From positions 248,001-312,000 of the forward strand of contig NZ_JAJQJI010000006.1 of NCBI RefSeq assembly GCF_021213805.1: DNA of 64,000 nt, read 5' to 3'. The notes below the pieces were generated by a model. The model was not told where the DNA came from. It did not search any database and was given only the letters and a program-made list of their open reading frames with translations. The translations under genes and the position numbers were made by a program. The DNA comes from Mycobacterium sp. MYCO198283. Lineage in GTDB: Bacteria > Actinomycetota > Actinomycetes > Mycobacteriales > Mycobacteriaceae. This document shows positions 51,329 to 62,581 of this stretch, piece by piece. Positions within the stretch are counted from its first letter, which is position 1, and every line of letters begins with the position of its first letter.

Positions 51329-52080
51329 CAGTGCCGGCTTCCGCGGCGGCGGTCAGGTGAGTACAGGTAGCTGTCGACGCCGTCGGCCGCCAGCACGTCA
51401 CCGACGACGATGACGGCCGTCTTGGTGACGCCCGCAGCATGCACCTGCCCGGCGATGTCGGCGAGGGTGCCGCGCAGCACCACCTGCTGCGGCCAGCTTG
51501 CGAACGCCACCACCGCGGCGGGCGTCTCGCGGCGGTACCCGCCGGCGGTGAGTTGCGCGACGACGGTGTCGATCTGGGCCGCGGCGAGGTGCAGCACCAG
51601 GGTCGCGCCGGGCGCCGACAGCGTGGCAAGGTCCTCGCCCGCGGGCATGGCGGTCGACAGCGTCGCGACGCGCGTCAGCGTCACGGTCTGCGCGACGCCG
51701 GGCACCGTCAGTTCGCGGCCCAGCGCGGCGGCGGCAGCCGCGAACGCCGGAACGCCGGGCACGATCTCGTAGGCGATGCCCAGGTCGTCGAGGCGTCGGC
51801 ACTGCTCGGCGACCGCGCTGTAGAGCGACGGGTCACCGGAGTGCAGCCGGGCGACGTCGTGACCGGCGGCGTCGGCGGCGGCGAGGTGTTCGATGATCCG
51901 GTCGAGGTCCAGCGGACCGGTGTCGACGACGCGGGCGTCCGGCGGGCAGAGCGCCAGCAGGTCGGCGGGCATGATGGAGCCGGCGTACAGGCACACCGGG
52001 CACCGCCGCAGCAGCCGCTCGCCGCGGACGGTGATCAGGTCGGCCGCGCCCGGTCCGGCGCCGATGAAATAGACGGTCAT
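51328..52080 (-). CDS. cobM: Precorrin-4 C11-methyltransferase
   Basis: A 250-aa tetrapyrrole methylase: MTVYFIGAGPGAADLITVRGERLLRRC, then LHSGDPSLYSAVAEQ and GVPAFAAAAAALG. It methylates C11 with SAM. The ATG overlaps the cobL stop (ATGA) and the stop overlaps cobK. Confidence 0.95.
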   Translation of the reverse strand: MTVYFIGAGPGAADLITVRGERLLRRCPVCLYAGSIMPADLLALCPPDARVVDTGPLDLDRIIEHLAAADAAGHDVARLHSGDPSLYSAVAEQCRRLDDLGIAYEIVPGVPAFAAAAAALGRELTVPGVAQTVTLTRVATLSTAMPAGEDLATLSAPGATLVLHLAAAQIDTVVAQLTAGGYRRETPAAVVAFASWPQQVVLRGTLADIAGQVHAAGVTKTAVIVVGDVLAADGVDSYLYSPDRRRGSRH

Positions 52081-53255
52081 CGCTTGGTGACCGTCCACTG
52101 CGTCACCGGCATCGCGGGCCGCCAACCCGTGAAGGCGCCGACGGGTTCGCCCCGGTAGTGCTGGTAGCGGCGCAGCTCCCCGCCGCGCTCGGTGAAGCCC
52201 CGGATCGTGACCGCCTCGGATTCCGCGGTCACCGCGTTCGCCACCAGCCGCCCCCCGACGGGCAGCCGGTCCCAACAGGCGTCGAGCAGTCCGGGTCGGG
52301 TCAGCCCGCCGCCGAGGAAGACCGCCGACGGCGCCGGGGCGTCAGCGAAGCAATCCGGAGCGGCGCCGCGGGTGTCGACGGCAACCCCGAACCGCCGCAC
52401 GTTGCTGACGATCCGCTGGGCGCGGACCGCGTCGCGTTCGAACGTCACGGCGCGACAACCGCCGCCGGACAGACACCACTCGATCGCGATGCTGCCCGCA
52501 CCGGCGCCGACGTCCCACAGCAGCTCACCGGGCCGCGGCGCCAGCGCGGCGAGCGTCACCGCCCGCATCGACTGCTTGGTCAACTGGCCGTCGGAGGCGA
52601 ACCAGTCGTCGGGCCGGGCCTGCAGCACGCGGTCGTCGGGCCGGTAGTCGACAGCGATCACGTGGAGCGGATCGACGTCGGCGGGCGGATCGGCCGCCCA
52701 GGCGGCGGCGGTGGCCGTGCGGCGGCGTTCGGCGGGGCCGCCGAGTTGCTCCAGCACCGTGAACGCCGAGTCGCCGCGACCGGTTTCGACGAGCAGACCC
52801 GCCAGCGCCGCCGGGGTGTCACCGTCGCGCGACAGCACCACGGCGCGCCCGCCGCGGCGCACCGCGGTGTGGGAGGCGGCGGTCACCAGGCTGATCACCT
52901 CGGTGTCGGCGACCGGCCACCCCAGTCGGGCGCAGGCCAGCGTCACGCTCGACACGTGCGGCAGCACGTCCACCCGCTCGGCGCCGAACAGCCGCATCAC
53001 CGTGGCGCCGATGCCGTGCAGCATCGGATCCCCCGACGCCAACACGTGGACATCGGCTTCGGCGCTGTCGAGCAGGTCGCGCAGCGCGGGGAGCAGCGGC
53101 GACGGCAGCTCCCGCCGACGCGCCGTCACCGTGTCGTCGAGCAGCGCGAGCTGCCGCGGCGCGCCGACGATCTCGGTGGCGCGGCCCAGCTCGCGGCGAG
53201 CGGTCGGCGTCAGGCCCGCCAGCCCGTCCGCGCCGATACCGACCACGACGATCAC
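52077..53255 (-). CDS. cobL: Precorrin-6Y C5,15-methyltransferase (decarboxylating)
   Basis: A 392-aa fusion of a CbiE-type methylase (VVVGIGADGLAGLTPTARREL, LASGDPMLHGIGATVMRL) and a CbiT-type Rossmann methylase (ELLWDVGAGAGSIAIEW). It methylates C5 and C15 and removes the acetate carboxyl. The GTG at 53255 starts the family sequence; AAGG is seven bases upstream. First of cobL-cobM-cobK. Confidence 0.94.
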   Translation of the reverse strand: MIVVVGIGADGLAGLTPTARRELGRATEIVGAPRQLALLDDTVTARRRELPSPLLPALRDLLDSAEADVHVLASGDPMLHGIGATVMRLFGAERVDVLPHVSSVTLACARLGWPVADTEVISLVTAASHTAVRRGGRAVVLSRDGDTPAALAGLLVETGRGDSAFTVLEQLGGPAERRRTATAAAWAADPPADVDPLHVIAVDYRPDDRVLQARPDDWFASDGQLTKQSMRAVTLAALAPRPGELLWDVGAGAGSIAIEWCLSGGGCRAVTFERDAVRAQRIVSNVRRFGVAVDTRGAAPDCFADAPAPSAVFLGGGLTRPGLLDACWDRLPVGGRLVANAVTAESEAVTIRGFTERGGELRRYQHYRGEPVGAFTGWRPAMPVTQWTVTKR

Positions 53256-53283
53256 CGGCAGGCCTTGCTTCTCGCGCAAGCGC

Positions 53284-54030
53284 TCATCGGGGCAGCCTCC
53301 GCCACACGAACCCCGGCAGCAGCCGCATGCCGAACGCCACCGGGCCGAGCACCCGCGGCACCCACACGGTCCGGCGGCCCTTCTCCAGCGCCCGCACGGT
53401 GGCGTCGGCGACCTGCGCCGGGGTGGTGGCAAACGGCGCCGGGGGCATGCCCGCCGTCATCCGGCCGATCACGAAGCCCGGCCGCACCAGCAGCAGCGTG
53501 GCGCCCGAACCGTGCAGCGCGTCGGCCAGTCCGCTGGCGAAACCGTCGAGACCGGCCTTGGCCGATCCGTAGACATAGTTCGCGCGTCGCACCCGGTTGC
53601 CGGCGATCGACGAGAACACCACCAGCGAGCCTGACCCGGCGGCGCGCATGGCCGCCGCCAGCTCCGTCAGCAGGCTGACCTGCGCCACGTAGTCGGTGTG
53701 GACCACCGCGACCGCGTGGGACGCGTCGCGCTCGGCCCGCGCCTGATCGCCCAGCACCCCGAACGCCAGCACCGCGACGTCGATCCGGCCGTGCGCGGCG
53801 ACCAGGTCCGCCACCAGCCGGCCGTGCGATGCGACGTCGTCGGCGTCGAAGGCGACGGTGTGCACCGCGGCCGCCCCGGCTCGGCGCAGCGCCGCCTGCT
53901 GCTCGGCAAGCCGGTCCGGGTCGCGGGCGGCCAGCACGATCGTGGCGCCGGCGTGCGCCAACCGGACCGCGACCTCCCCGCCGATCTCGCTGCGGCCGCC
54001 GAACACCACGACCGTCTTCGTGTCGTCCAC
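53284..54030 (-). CDS. SDR-family oxidoreductase (Rv2073c-type)
   Basis: A 248-aa short-chain dehydrogenase: [19 protein letters not shown] as the NAD(P) loop and [10 protein letters not shown] with catalytic Tyr and Lys. The cofactor loop is GGRSEIG, departing from the usual TGxxxGxG. Position next to cobL matches Rv2073c. The GTG at 54030 lies seven bases after a CATAAT box. Substrate unknown. Confidence 0.88.
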   Translation of the reverse strand: MDDTKTVVVFGGRSEIGGEVAVRLAHAGATIVLAARDPDRLAEQQAALRRAGAAAVHTVAFDADDVASHGRLVADLVAAHGRIDVAVLAFGVLGDQARAERDASHAVAVVHTDYVAQVSLLTELAAAMRAAGSGSLVVFSSIAGNRVRRANYVYGSAKAGLDGFASGLADALHGSGATLLLVRPGFVIGRMTAGMPPAPFATTPAQVADATVRALEKGRRTVWVPRVLGPVAFGMRLLPGFVWRRLPR

Positions 54031-54051
54031 GGCAGCGATTATGTCCTGTAC

Positions 54052-54057
54052 TAGCGT
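54052..54057 (+). promoter_or_regulatory. -10 box of the Rv2074-type gene
   Basis: TAGCGT ends eight bases before the ATG at 54066. A CATAAT box for the divergent SDR gene lies on the other strand nearby. Confidence 0.4.
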
Positions 54058-54065
54058 GGGTACCG

Positions 54066-54482
54066 ATGGCCCGCGCTTCGACCACCCGCCTCACCAACGA
54101 CGCGCTCGCGTTCCTCACCGAGCGTCATCTGGCGATGCTCACGACGCTGCGCGCCGACAATTCGCCGCACGTGGTGGCGGTCGGCTTCACCTTCGACCCG
54201 AAGACCCACATCGCGCGCGTCATCACCACCGGCGGGTCGCAGAAAGCGCTGAACGCCGAACGCGCCGGCGTGGCGGTGCTGTCGCAGGTCGACGGGGCGC
54301 GCTGGCTGTCGCTGGAGGGCCGGTCGACCGTCCACACCGATCCCGAGTCCGTGCGGGACGCCGAACTGCGGTACGCGCAGCGCTACCGCACCCCGCGGCC
54401 CAACCCGCGCCGGGTGGTCATCGAGGTGCAGATCGAGCGGGTGCTCGGCTCGTCCGAACTGCTCGACCGCTCCGGCGACTAG
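54066..54482 (+). CDS. F420-dependent PPOX-class reductase (Rv2074-type)
   Basis: A 138-aa split-barrel protein. It aligns by memory with Rv2074, reported to reduce biliverdin with F420H2. [31 protein letters not shown] is the binding core. Third PPOX gene in this window. It is divergent from the SDR gene, and its TAG stop shares the four bases CTAG with the convergent pepE stop. Confidence 0.9.
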   Translation: MARASTTRLTNDALAFLTERHLAMLTTLRADNSPHVVAVGFTFDPKTHIARVITTGGSQKALNAERAGVAVLSQVDGARWLSLEGRSTVHTDPESVRDAELRYAQRYRTPRPNPRRVVIEVQIERVLGSSELLDRSGD

Positions 54483-55615
54483 GCCGACGCCCAGCCCGGC
54501 ACCACGACGAGCTCATGCGGCCGGTGGTTGACCGGCAGCGCCCCGTCGTCGGTGACGATCACGATGTCCTCGATCCGCGCACCCCAGCTCCCGGGGAAGT
54601 AGACGCCGGGTTCGATGCTGAACGCCATACCCGGCCGCAGTTCGACGGCGTTCCCGGCGACGATGTACGGCTCCTCGTGCACCGAGAGCCCGATGCCGTG
54701 GCCGGTGCGGTGCACGAAGTACTCCCCCAGCCCGGCGGCCGTCAGCTCGTCGCGCGCGGCGGCGTCGACCTGCTCGGCGGTCACCCCCGGCCGTACCGCC
54801 GCGACCGCCGCCTGCTGCGCGCGCTGCAGCACCGCGTAGTGCTGCGCGACCTCCGCGGTCGGCTCGCCGAGGCTGTAGGTGCGGGTGCAGTCGGAGTGGT
54901 AGCCCGGCTCATACGGCCCGCCGATGTCGACGACCACGACGTCGCCGGCCCGCAACACGCGGTCGGAGCATTCGTGATGCGGGTCGGCCCCGTGCGGACC
55001 GGAGCCGACGATGACGAACGCCACATCCGAATGACCCTCGGCGACAATGGCTTCGGCGATGTCGGCTGCGACGTCGGCCTCGGTGCGGCCCGGTACGAGG
55101 AATCCGGGCACCCGCGCGTGCACGCGGTCGATCGCGGCGCCGGCGCGGCGGAGCGCGTCGATCTCCGCATCGTCTTTGATCATGCGTAGCTCGCGCAGCA
55201 CGTCGGTCGCCAACACCGGCACGGCGCCCAGCAGATCGGTCAGCGGCAGCAGGTGCAGCGCGGGCATGGCCTCGGTGACGGCGACCGAGCCGCCGCTCAG
55301 CGCCTCGGCCACCAGCCGGTACGGGTCTTCGCCGTCGACCCAGTCCTGCACCGGCAGAACGAGTTCCGGGATCGCCGACTCCTTCAGCGAGGCCAGTTCC
55401 AGGCGCGGCACCACGACCGTCGGGGGGCGGCCGTCGGCGGGGACGACGAGCGCGGTGAGCCGCTCGAAGGTCTGCGCCCGCGAGCCGGTGAGATAGCGCA
55501 GGTCATAACCGGGCGTCACGACCAGCCCGTCCAGACCGGCCGCGGCGGCGCCCGCCGCCGCCCGCGCCAACCGGCGCCCGTACACGTCGGCACCGAAGCG
55601 CTCACCGCTGCTCAT
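54479..55615 (-). CDS. pepE: M24 aminopeptidase, Xaa-Pro dipeptidase type
   Basis: A 378-aa metallopeptidase of the pita-bread fold. Metal ligands are in [21 protein letters not shown] (two Asp), [13 protein letters not shown] (His), [18 protein letters not shown] (two Glu). It cleaves X-Pro dipeptides. Corresponds to Rv2089c. Divergent from the exonuclease gene. Confidence 0.93.
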   Translation of the reverse strand: MSSGERFGADVYGRRLARAAAGAAAAGLDGLVVTPGYDLRYLTGSRAQTFERLTALVVPADGRPPTVVVPRLELASLKESAIPELVLPVQDWVDGEDPYRLVAEALSGGSVAVTEAMPALHLLPLTDLLGAVPVLATDVLRELRMIKDDAEIDALRRAGAAIDRVHARVPGFLVPGRTEADVAADIAEAIVAEGHSDVAFVIVGSGPHGADPHHECSDRVLRAGDVVVVDIGGPYEPGYHSDCTRTYSLGEPTAEVAQHYAVLQRAQQAAVAAVRPGVTAEQVDAAARDELTAAGLGEYFVHRTGHGIGLSVHEEPYIVAGNAVELRPGMAFSIEPGVYFPGSWGARIEDIVIVTDDGALPVNHRPHELVVVPGWASA

Positions 55616-55669
55616 GACCGCAAGGCTAGTGCGCCGGAGGCCGGCGGGAGAGCCTGGCAGGATGACGCC

Positions 55670-56623
55670 ATGGCCGCACCGCTGCTGCTCCTCGACGGCG
55701 CGAGCATGTGGTTCCGCTCGTTCTTCGGCGTCCCGACCTCCGTCAGGTCACCCGACGGCCGTCCGGTCAACGCCGTCCGCGGGTTCCTCGACGCGGTGGC
55801 GACGGTGATCACCCGCGAGCGGCCCCGCCGCCTGGTGGTGTGCCGCGACGACGACTGGCGACCGCAGTGGCGCGTCGAGGCCATCCCGACCTACAAGGCG
55901 CACCGGGTCGCCGAGGAAGCACCCGGCGACAGCCCGGACGTCGAGGTCGTACCCGACGAGCTGACCCCGCAGGTGGAGGTCATCTTCGACATCCTCGACG
56001 CATTCGGCATCTGCACGGCCGGCGCGCCCGAGCACGAGGCCGACGACGTCCTCGGCACGCTGACCGCCCGCGAGACCACCGATCCCGTCGTCGTCGTCAG
56101 CGGCGACCGCGACCTGCTGCAGCTCGTCGCCGACGACCCGGTGGCCGTCCGCGTGCTCTACCTGGGCAAGGGACTGAGCGGCGCCGTGCACTGGGGACCG
56201 ACGGAGGTCGCCGAGAAGTACGGCGTACCGATCGACCGCGCCGGCCCCGCCTACGCCGAGCTGGCGCTGCTGCGCGGCGATCCGTCCGACGGCCTTCCCG
56301 GGGTGGCCGGAATCGGGGAGAAGACCGCCGCGACCCTCCTGGCTCGGCACGGCTCGCTCGCCGCCATCGTCGCGGCCGCCCAGGATCCGGGCTCCGCGAT
56401 GTCAAAGGCTTACCGGCGCAGGATCATCGACGCGCTCGACTACATCGGGCGGGCCGAGTCGGTGGTGCGGGTGGCGTCCGACGCCCCGGTCACCATGAGC
56501 ACCGTCAGCGACGAGCTACCGCTCGCCGCGCGCGATCCGCACCGGGTCGTCGAGCTCGCCGAGCGCCACGGTGTCACCTCGTCCATCGGACGATTGCAGC
56601 GTGCGCTCGACGCGCTGCCGTAG
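55670..56623 (+). CDS. 5'-3' exonuclease, PolI N-terminal type
   Basis: A 317-aa FEN-like nuclease: [39 protein letters not shown] hold the acidic metal ligands, and [22 protein letters not shown] is the H3TH motif. It removes 5' flaps or RNA primers. Corresponds to Rv2090. A CAGGAT box lies six bases before the ATG, leaderless spacing. Confidence 0.93.
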   Translation: MAAPLLLLDGASMWFRSFFGVPTSVRSPDGRPVNAVRGFLDAVATVITRERPRRLVVCRDDDWRPQWRVEAIPTYKAHRVAEEAPGDSPDVEVVPDELTPQVEVIFDILDAFGICTAGAPEHEADDVLGTLTARETTDPVVVVSGDRDLLQLVADDPVAVRVLYLGKGLSGAVHWGPTEVAEKYGVPIDRAGPAYAELALLRGDPSDGLPGVAGIGEKTAATLLARHGSLAAIVAAAQDPGSAMSKAYRRRIIDALDYIGRAESVVRVASDAPVTMSTVSDELPLAARDPHRVVELAERHGVTSSIGRLQRALDALP

Positions 56624-56624
56624 C

Positions 56625-57503
56625 TCAGGTGGGCCGACCGACCTCGTAGGTGCCGTCGTTGCCGCGGAACGTGACGCGCACCGTGCGCTCGGAGCCGTCG
56701 ATATCCACCTTGCACTCGAAGGACTTACCGTCCTCGACCTTGATGTTCCGGCCGTCCGCGCAGCGCACGTTGTCGACGTTCTTCGCGCCGAACCCCTCGT
56801 TGCCGCCGGCGGTCAGCACGCGCTGCACGCCTTCTTGGGCCTTGTTGACGTCCAACTCGGTGGTGACGAAGAATCCCGGCTTCCAGAAGCCGAGCACCCC
56901 GAGCGCGGCGAGCGCCACCACGGCGACGACCCCGAGGATCCCCCAAACCGCTCTCCTGGACCGCTTCTGCGGTTCGCCGCCCGGCTGGCCGAAGTCGTAG
57001 CCGCTCGGCTGACCGTACTGGCCGGGCTGACCGTACTGGCCGGGCTGGGCGTACTGGCCGTACTGGGCGTACTGCTGACCGTACGACTGGCCGGCCTCGC
57101 CGTACTGGCCCGGCTGTCCGTACTGGCCCGGCGGGGCGTACTGGCCCGGCGGGGCGTATGGGTTGTACTGCGCGGCGTCGTATCCGGTGGGCTGGGCGTA
57201 CTGCGACGGTTCGCCGTAGGAGCCCGGCTGCGGGTACTGGCCCGGCTGCGGCGGGTAGCCCGGCGACGCCGGATACGACGGCGGCGGTGTGCCGAACTGG
57301 GTGGTCTGCTGCTCCTGCCCGGCGACCGGCTGCCCGTAGCCGGACTGCGGCCCCGCATAGGCGGACGGATCCCACGACGGCGCAGCCGGTGCCGGCTGCT
57401 CGGGCGACGACTCCGGCGGCTGGCTGGGCGTCTCGGTGGTGGGCTGATCGCCGCCGCCGGCCGACCACTGCTGCTGCGGGTCGGGCTCCTGCGGTCCGGT
57501 CAT
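56625..57503 (-). CDS. DUF4333 membrane protein with PGQYGQ repeats
   Basis: A 292-aa protein. Residues 1-170 are a Pro/Gln/Gly/Tyr-rich disordered region with PGQYGQ-type repeats, followed by one membrane helix (about 175-196) and an extracellular DUF4333 domain with paired cysteines (VRCADG, FECKVD). Corresponds to Rv2091c. The start at 57503 has GGAG about five bases upstream. The tail may phase-separate or bind divisome-type partners; that is speculative. Confidence 0.85.
   Translation of the reverse strand: MTGPQEPDPQQQWSAGGGDQPTTETPSQPPESSPEQPAPAAPSWDPSAYAGPQSGYGQPVAGQEQQTTQFGTPPPSYPASPGYPPQPGQYPQPGSYGEPSQYAQPTGYDAAQYNPYAPPGQYAPPGQYGQPGQYGEAGQSYGQQYAQYGQYAQPGQYGQPGQYGQPSGYDFGQPGGEPQKRSRRAVWGILGVVAVVALAALGVLGFWKPGFFVTTELDVNKAQEGVQRVLTAGGNEGFGAKNVDNVRCADGRNIKVEDGKSFECKVDIDGSERTVRVTFRGNDGTYEVGRPT
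56990..57270 (-). repeat. Low-complexity PGQYGQ-coding repeat tract
   Basis: Irregular 15-24 bp units coding QPGQYGQ and PPGQYA. Length may vary between strains. Confidence 0.7.
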
Positions 57504-57548
57504 CGGTTCTCCGTTCGTCACGCTTGTCACGGTGCCGTCGGGCACACC

Positions 57549-60314
57549 TTACCCGCTATCAACAGCGACAACGCCGCGTCTGACGGCCGCGATCGCGCGT
57601 TTCGCGGCGGCCCGCAGCGCCGCGTCGGGGGCGGTCAACCGCACCTGGTCGAGCAGGTCGAGCACCTGTCGACACCACCGCACGAAGTCCCCCGCCGACA
57701 GGGTCGTGCCCGTGCCGGCGGCGTCGGACGCGGCGAGCGCCGAAGTGAGGTCGGCGGTCGACGCCCACCGGTAGACCGCCGTCACGAAGCCGTCGTCGGG
57801 CTCACGCGACAGCGGCACGCGGTGGCGTTGCTCGTCGCCGCGCAGCGCCGCCGAGAGCCGGCGGGTGGCGGTGAGCGCCCGCCGCAGATCGGCGGTCGGT
57901 ACCTCGACCCCCGCCGGTGACGGGCCGTCGCCGCCGCGGCTCTCGTACAGCACCGCCGACACGACGGCGGCCAGCTCGGCGGGCTGCAGACCCGTCCAGG
58001 CGCCGCTGCGCAGGCACTCGGCCACCAGGAGGTCGCTTTCGGAGTAGATGCGCGCGAGCAACCGGCCGTCGTCGGTGACGCGCGGGTCGCCGTCGCCGTC
58101 GCCACCCTCGATGAAACCCCGCTCGGTGAGCAGGCCGACGATGCGGTCGAAGGTGCGCGCCAGGGAGTTCGTCGCGCCGGCGATCTTCTGCTGCAGCACC
58201 GCGTTGTCACGCTCCACGCGCAGATAGCGTTCGGCGACGCGGGCTTTGGCCTCACGGTCGGCGAGCCGATTGGCGGGATGGCGCCGCAGAGCTTCCCGCA
58301 ACGTCAGCAGTTCGGGATCGATGTCGGGGTCGCCGCTGCTCCGCCGCCGACGGCTGGGTACCTCCAGGCCCTCGGCGGCCGACCGCAGCGCCGACGCCAG
58401 GTCCCGGCGCACGCGGGGCTGGCGGTACTCGACGCGTTTGGGCAGCGCCATCGAGCCGATCGGTCCGGCGCTCCCCGGATAGTCCGCCGACGAGATGCGT
58501 CCGGCCCACCGGTTCTCGGTGAGCACCACCGGCCGCGGATCGGTCGGATCCCGGTCGGCTTCCAGGACGACGGCCACCCCTTCGCGGCGCCCGTGCGGGA
58601 TCGCGATGATGTCGCCGCGGCGCAACCCGGCCAGCGCCTCGCCCGCGGCGCGACGGCGCTGCACACGGCCAGCGCGCGCCTGCGCGCGTTCGCGCTCGCT
58701 GATCGTGGCCCGCAACCGGGCGAAATCGAGGACGGTGTCGGCGTCGCCGCCGAGCTCGGCGCGGATCTCGCCGAGCAGCCGCTCCCCGCGGCGCAGCCCC
58801 TTGACGAGGCCGACGACCGACCGGTCCGCCTGATACTGGGCGAACGACCGCTCCAGCAGCCGGTGCGCCTGTTCCGGCCCGAGCTGGTTCACCAGGTTGA
58901 TCGTCATGTTGTAGGACGGCGAGAACGAGCTGCGCAGCGGGAACGTGCGCGTCGACGCCAGGCCGGCGATGTTCGCCGGCTCCGCCGTCTCGTCGTTCGG
59001 ATGCCACAGCACGACCGCGTGGCCCTCGACGTCGATGCCGCGACGACCGGCGCGGCCGGTGAGCTGGGTGTACTCGCCCGGCGTGAGCGCGGCGTGCTGC
59101 TCGCCGTTGAACTTGACGAGCCGCTCGAGCACCACGGTCCGGGCGGGCATGTTGATGCCCAGCGCCAGTGTCTCGGTCGCGAACACCACCTTGATGAGGC
59201 CCGCGGTGAACAGCTCCTCCACCGTGTGCCGGAACACCGGCAGCAGCCCGGCGTGGTGAGCCGCGAGCCCGCGCAGCAGCCCCTCGCGCCACTCGTGGTA
59301 GCCGAGCACCACCAGATCGCGTTCGGGCAGGTCGGCACACCGCCGGTCGACGATCTCGGCGATGCGGCCGCGTTCGGCCTCGGTGGTGAGCCGCAGCGGC
59401 GACCGCAGGCACTGCGCGACGGCGGCGTCGCAACCGGCGCGGGAGAACACGAAGGTGATCGCCGGGAGTAGGCCGTCGGCGTCCAGGGCGGAGATCACGT
59501 CCGGGCGGGACGGTTGACGGTACAGACGCGGCCGGTCACGGCCGTCCCGACCTCGGCGGCGAGGCTGCCAGTCGGTGAGCCGGTCGGCCTCCCGCCGGTG
59601 CGCGATGTGGCGCAGCAGGTCGGGGTCGACCAGCGTGGGTGTGCCGGCGCGGCCGGGCATCGTGCGGTCGTAGTCGAACAGGTCGAAGATCCGCTTGCCG
59701 ACCATGACGTGCTGCCACAGCGGCACCGGTCGGTGCTCGTCGACCACCACCGTCGTGTCGCCGCGGACGGTCGTGATCCAGCCGCCGAACTCCTCGGCGT
59801 TGCTCACGGTCGCCGACAGGCTCACCAGCCGCACCTCGTCGGGCAGGTGCAGGATCACCTCTTCCCACACGGCGCCGCGCATCCGGTCGGCGAGGAAGTG
59901 CACCTCGTCCATCACCACGTGCGACAGGCCGGCCAGCGCCGGCGAGTCGGCGTAGAGCATGTTGCGCAGCACCTCGGTGGTCATCACCACCACCGGGGCG
60001 TCGGCGTTGACGGCCTGGTCGCCGGTCAGCAGGCCGATGCGCTGTGGACCGTAGCGCCGCACCAGGTCGGCGTGCTTCTGGTTGCTGAGCGCCTTGATCG
60101 GCGTCGTGTAGAAGCACTTGCGGCCCGCCGCCAACGCCAGGTGCACCGCGAACTCGCCGACCACCGTCTTGCCGGCCCCGGTCGGCGCGCAGACCAGTAC
60201 ACCGTGGCCCTGTTCGAGCGCGGCGCACGCCCGCTGCTGGAAGTCGTCGAGGGTGAACTCGAGGAGATCGGTGAACGCCGCCAGCTGAGGTCCGGTGGCG
60301 GTCTCAGGTGACAT
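57549..60314 (-). CDS. helY: Ski2-like ATP-dependent RNA helicase HelY
   Basis: A 921-aa DExH helicase. Walker A APTGAGKT at 43-50, DEVH at 136-139 ([13 protein letters not shown]), motif [13 protein letters not shown]-terminal DSHCT-type helical domain. Corresponds to Rv2092c; related to Ski2/Mtr4. The ATG overlaps the tatC stop by 11 nt, so it is in the tatA-tatC-helY operon. Confidence 0.95.
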   Translation of the reverse strand: MSPETATGPQLAAFTDLLEFTLDDFQQRACAALEQGHGVLVCAPTGAGKTVVGEFAVHLALAAGRKCFYTTPIKALSNQKHADLVRRYGPQRIGLLTGDQAVNADAPVVVMTTEVLRNMLYADSPALAGLSHVVMDEVHFLADRMRGAVWEEVILHLPDEVRLVSLSATVSNAEEFGGWITTVRGDTTVVVDEHRPVPLWQHVMVGKRIFDLFDYDRTMPGRAGTPTLVDPDLLRHIAHRREADRLTDWQPRRRGRDGRDRPRLYRQPSRPDVISALDADGLLPAITFVFSRAGCDAAVAQCLRSPLRLTTEAERGRIAEIVDRRCADLPERDLVVLGYHEWREGLLRGLAAHHAGLLPVFRHTVEELFTAGLIKVVFATETLALGINMPARTVVLERLVKFNGEQHAALTPGEYTQLTGRAGRRGIDVEGHAVVLWHPNDETAEPANIAGLASTRTFPLRSSFSPSYNMTINLVNQLGPEQAHRLLERSFAQYQADRSVVGLVKGLRRGERLLGEIRAELGGDADTVLDFARLRATISERERAQARAGRVQRRRAAGEALAGLRRGDIIAIPHGRREGVAVVLEADRDPTDPRPVVLTENRWAGRISSADYPGSAGPIGSMALPKRVEYRQPRVRRDLASALRSAAEGLEVPSRRRRSSGDPDIDPELLTLREALRRHPANRLADREAKARVAERYLRVERDNAVLQQKIAGATNSLARTFDRIVGLLTERGFIEGGDGDGDPRVTDDGRLLARIYSESDLLVAECLRSGAWTGLQPAELAAVVSAVLYESRGGDGPSPAGVEVPTADLRRALTATRRLSAALRGDEQRHRVPLSREPDDGFVTAVYRWASTADLTSALAASDAAGTGTTLSAGDFVRWCRQVLDLLDQVRLTAPDAALRAAAKRAIAAVRRGVVAVDSG

Positions 60315-61257
60315 CGTCGTGTCCGGAGCTGCTGCTGTGGACAGCGATGTCCGACGGCGCCGGCGGCGGTGACGGCGGCTCGATCGGCGCCGCCTCGTCA
60401 TCGGGCACCACCGGGCGCGCCGCCTCGCGCTTGGCCTTGCGCTTGTCGTGCACACGGGCGATCTGGACGGCGAGTTCCAGCAGCACCGTCAGCGCGAAGC
60501 CGAGCGCCAGCATCGAGAACGGGTCGGACCCGGGTGTGGCGAACGCCGCGAACACGAAGACCCCGAAGATCAGCCCCCGCCGCCACGCCTTGAGCCGCGC
60601 GTAGCTGAGGATGCCCACGACGTTCAGCATCACGATCAGCAGCGGCAATTCGAAGCCGATGCCGAACACCATCAGCAGGTTGATCAGGAAGCCGAAGTAG
60701 CGGTCACCCGAGAGCGCCGTCACCTGGACGTCGCTGCCGACCGTGAGCAGGAAGTCGAGTGCCTTGGCCAGCACGAAGTACGCCAGCAGCGCACCGCCGA
60801 CGAACAGCGCCGCCGCCGAGCCGACGAACGCGACGGCGAAGCGCCGTTCGTTGCGGTACAGCCCCGGGGTGATGAACGCCCACAGCTGATAGAGCCACAC
60901 CGGGCAGGCCAGCACGGTGCCCGCCGTCAACGCCACCTTGAGGCGGAGCATGAACTGGTCGAACGGCGCGGTCGCCAGCAGCCGGCAACCCCCGTCGGCG
61001 CTGAGCTCCGCGCGCGCCGACGCGGGCAGCGCGCAGTACGGTCCGCGTAGCCACTCACCGAGGCTGTCGGTGCCGAAGATGCCGTGGCTGTACCAGAAGA
61101 AGCCCAGGACGGTCGTGACGACGATGGCCGCCACCGCGATCAACAGCCGGGTGCGCAGCTCGCGGAGGTGATCGACCAGCGACATGGTGCCGTCCGGGTT
61201 CACCTTGCCGCGACGGCGGCGGGGATCCAGTCGCTTCAGGACGCCAGGAAGTCTCAC
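60304..61257 (-). CDS. tatC: Twin-arginine translocase subunit TatC
   Basis: A 317-aa membrane protein with six helices. [15 protein letters not shown] is the cytoplasmic TatC signature for signal-peptide binding, and [14 protein letters not shown]-type sequence follows. It receives folded Tat substrates. The GTG at 61257 has no strong SD; an internal ATG (MSLVDHL) is an alternative. Long acidic C-tail. Confidence 0.96.
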   Translation of the reverse strand: MRLPGVLKRLDPRRRRGKVNPDGTMSLVDHLRELRTRLLIAVAAIVVTTVLGFFWYSHGIFGTDSLGEWLRGPYCALPASARAELSADGGCRLLATAPFDQFMLRLKVALTAGTVLACPVWLYQLWAFITPGLYRNERRFAVAFVGSAAALFVGGALLAYFVLAKALDFLLTVGSDVQVTALSGDRYFGFLINLLMVFGIGFELPLLIVMLNVVGILSYARLKAWRRGLIFGVFVFAAFATPGSDPFSMLALGFALTVLLELAVQIARVHDKRKAKREAARPVVPDDEAAPIEPPSPPPAPSDIAVHSSSSGHDDVT

Positions 61258-61308
61258 CGGTTCAGAATCGAGGGCGCCACCGGAGGCGGCGCGAAGTCAG
61301 CGGCGACG

Positions 61309-61563
61309 CTACGCCGATCGGGCGTCGGTGTGACCGGGCTCGGGGCCCGGCCGCGGCGCCTCGGCGGGCTCCGCTACGCGCTCGGAGGACACCGGTGTGG
61401 CCGGCCGTTCCTTGCCGTCGTTCTGGAGCTCCTTCACCTCGGACTTGAAGATCCGCAGCGACTTACCCAGCGAGCGGGCGGCGTCGGGCAGCTTCTTCCA
61501 ACCGAACAGGATCAGCACGACGATCGCGAGAATCAGCCAGTGCGAGGGCTGCATAGCACCCAT
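61309..61563 (-). CDS. tatA: Twin-arginine translocase subunit TatA
   Basis: An 84-aa protein with one N-terminal helix ([19 protein letters not shown]) and the amphipathic [17 protein letters not shown]. Multimers form the Tat pore. ATG at 61563 has GGAGG seven bases upstream; a second ATG three codons on could also serve. Confidence 0.96.
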   Translation of the reverse strand: MGAMQPSHWLILAIVVLILFGWKKLPDAARSLGKSLRIFKSEVKELQNDGKERPATPVSSERVAEPAEAPRPGPEPGHTDARSA

Positions 61564-61603
61564 CGAAAACCTCCAGACGTCGCCTCGATAGTACCCCGGC
61601 GGC

Positions 61604-62581
61604 TCAATCGACCCCCTCGGGCCGAGACGCGGCCTCATAGGCGCGCAGTGCGGCGACCGCCGCGTCGCGCACCCGGTCGGCGAGCGAGGACGGCGCCAGC
61701 ACCTCCACGTCGGCGCCGAATCCCAGCACCAGCCGAGCCATCCACTCCTCCGAGCCGTAGGTCATGACCGCTTCGCAGCCGCCGTCGGGTGCCTCGCCGA
61801 CGACCCGCATCGGGTAGTAGTCGAGCATCCACGTCGCCGACGGCGCGATGCGCAGCGACGCCGACGGCAGCGCGGGGTCGCCGTCGAACAGCGACGTCGC
61901 CGGCGGCGCATCCTCGGCCGGGGCGGGCGGCGCGGCGGGCTCGTCGAGCTGCGTCGCGTCGACGATCCGGTCGAACCGGAAGAGCCGCACGCCCTCGGCG
62001 GTGCGGCACCACGCCTCCAGGTAGCTGTGGTCGCCGACGAGCAACACCCGGATGGGGTCGACGGTGCGGCTGGTCAACATGTCGTGCGACGCGGAGTAGT
62101 ACTCGATCGTGAGCGCGTGCCGGTCGCGCACCGCAGCCCGCACCGTCGCGGCGGCGGCGCTCTCTGCGGGGGCCGGTTCGTCGACGGCGGCTCCGGGGTG
62201 GTTGCCCGCCGCGCCCGCCGCCGCCTCGATCTTCGCGATCGCGCTCAGCGCCGCCTCGGGATCGACCATGCCCGGGATGTCGGCGAGCGCGCGCAGCGCC
62301 ACCAACACGCCCGTCGCCTCGGTCGAGGTCAACCGCAGCGGATGGTCGATGCCGGCGGAAAAAGTGACGTGGATGGTGTTGCCGTCGAACTCCAGGTCGA
62401 TGAGATCCCCGGGTCCATAGCCCGGCAGGCCGCACATCCACAGCTGGTTGAGGTCATCGCGGAGCTGCTTTTGCGACACCGCCAGGTCCGCCGCCGCCTC
62501 CGCGTGCGTGACGCCGGGATTCGCCTGGAAATACGGCACCATGTTCAGCAGCCGGACCAGCCGCTCCGATACCTGAGTCAT
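61604..62581 (-). CDS. pafC: WYL-domain regulator PafC
   Basis: A 325-aa HTH-WYL protein: N-terminal winged helix, then WYL domain. With PafB it activates the LexA/RecA-independent DNA-damage response in mycobacteria. ATG at 62581 is preceded by GAGGAG in a duplicated segment and overlaps the stop of a 12-codon mini-ORF. Confidence 0.94.
   Translation of the reverse strand: MTQVSERLVRLLNMVPYFQANPGVTHAEAAADLAVSQKQLRDDLNQLWMCGLPGYGPGDLIDLEFDGNTIHVTFSAGIDHPLRLTSTEATGVLVALRALADIPGMVDPEAALSAIAKIEAAAGAAGNHPGAAVDEPAPAESAAAATVRAAVRDRHALTIEYYSASHDMLTSRTVDPIRVLLVGDHSYLEAWCRTAEGVRLFRFDRIVDATQLDEPAAPPAPAEDAPPATSLFDGDPALPSASLRIAPSATWMLDYYPMRVVGEAPDGGCEAVMTYGSEEWMARLVLGFGADVEVLAPSSLADRVRDAAVAALRAYEAASRPEGVD

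Noticed and set aside
42460-54030. Cobalamin riboswitch near the cob genes
   Set aside because: No B12-box-like conserved core (GCCACTG) was seen upstream of cobN, cobG or cobL, and several of these genes appear leaderless.
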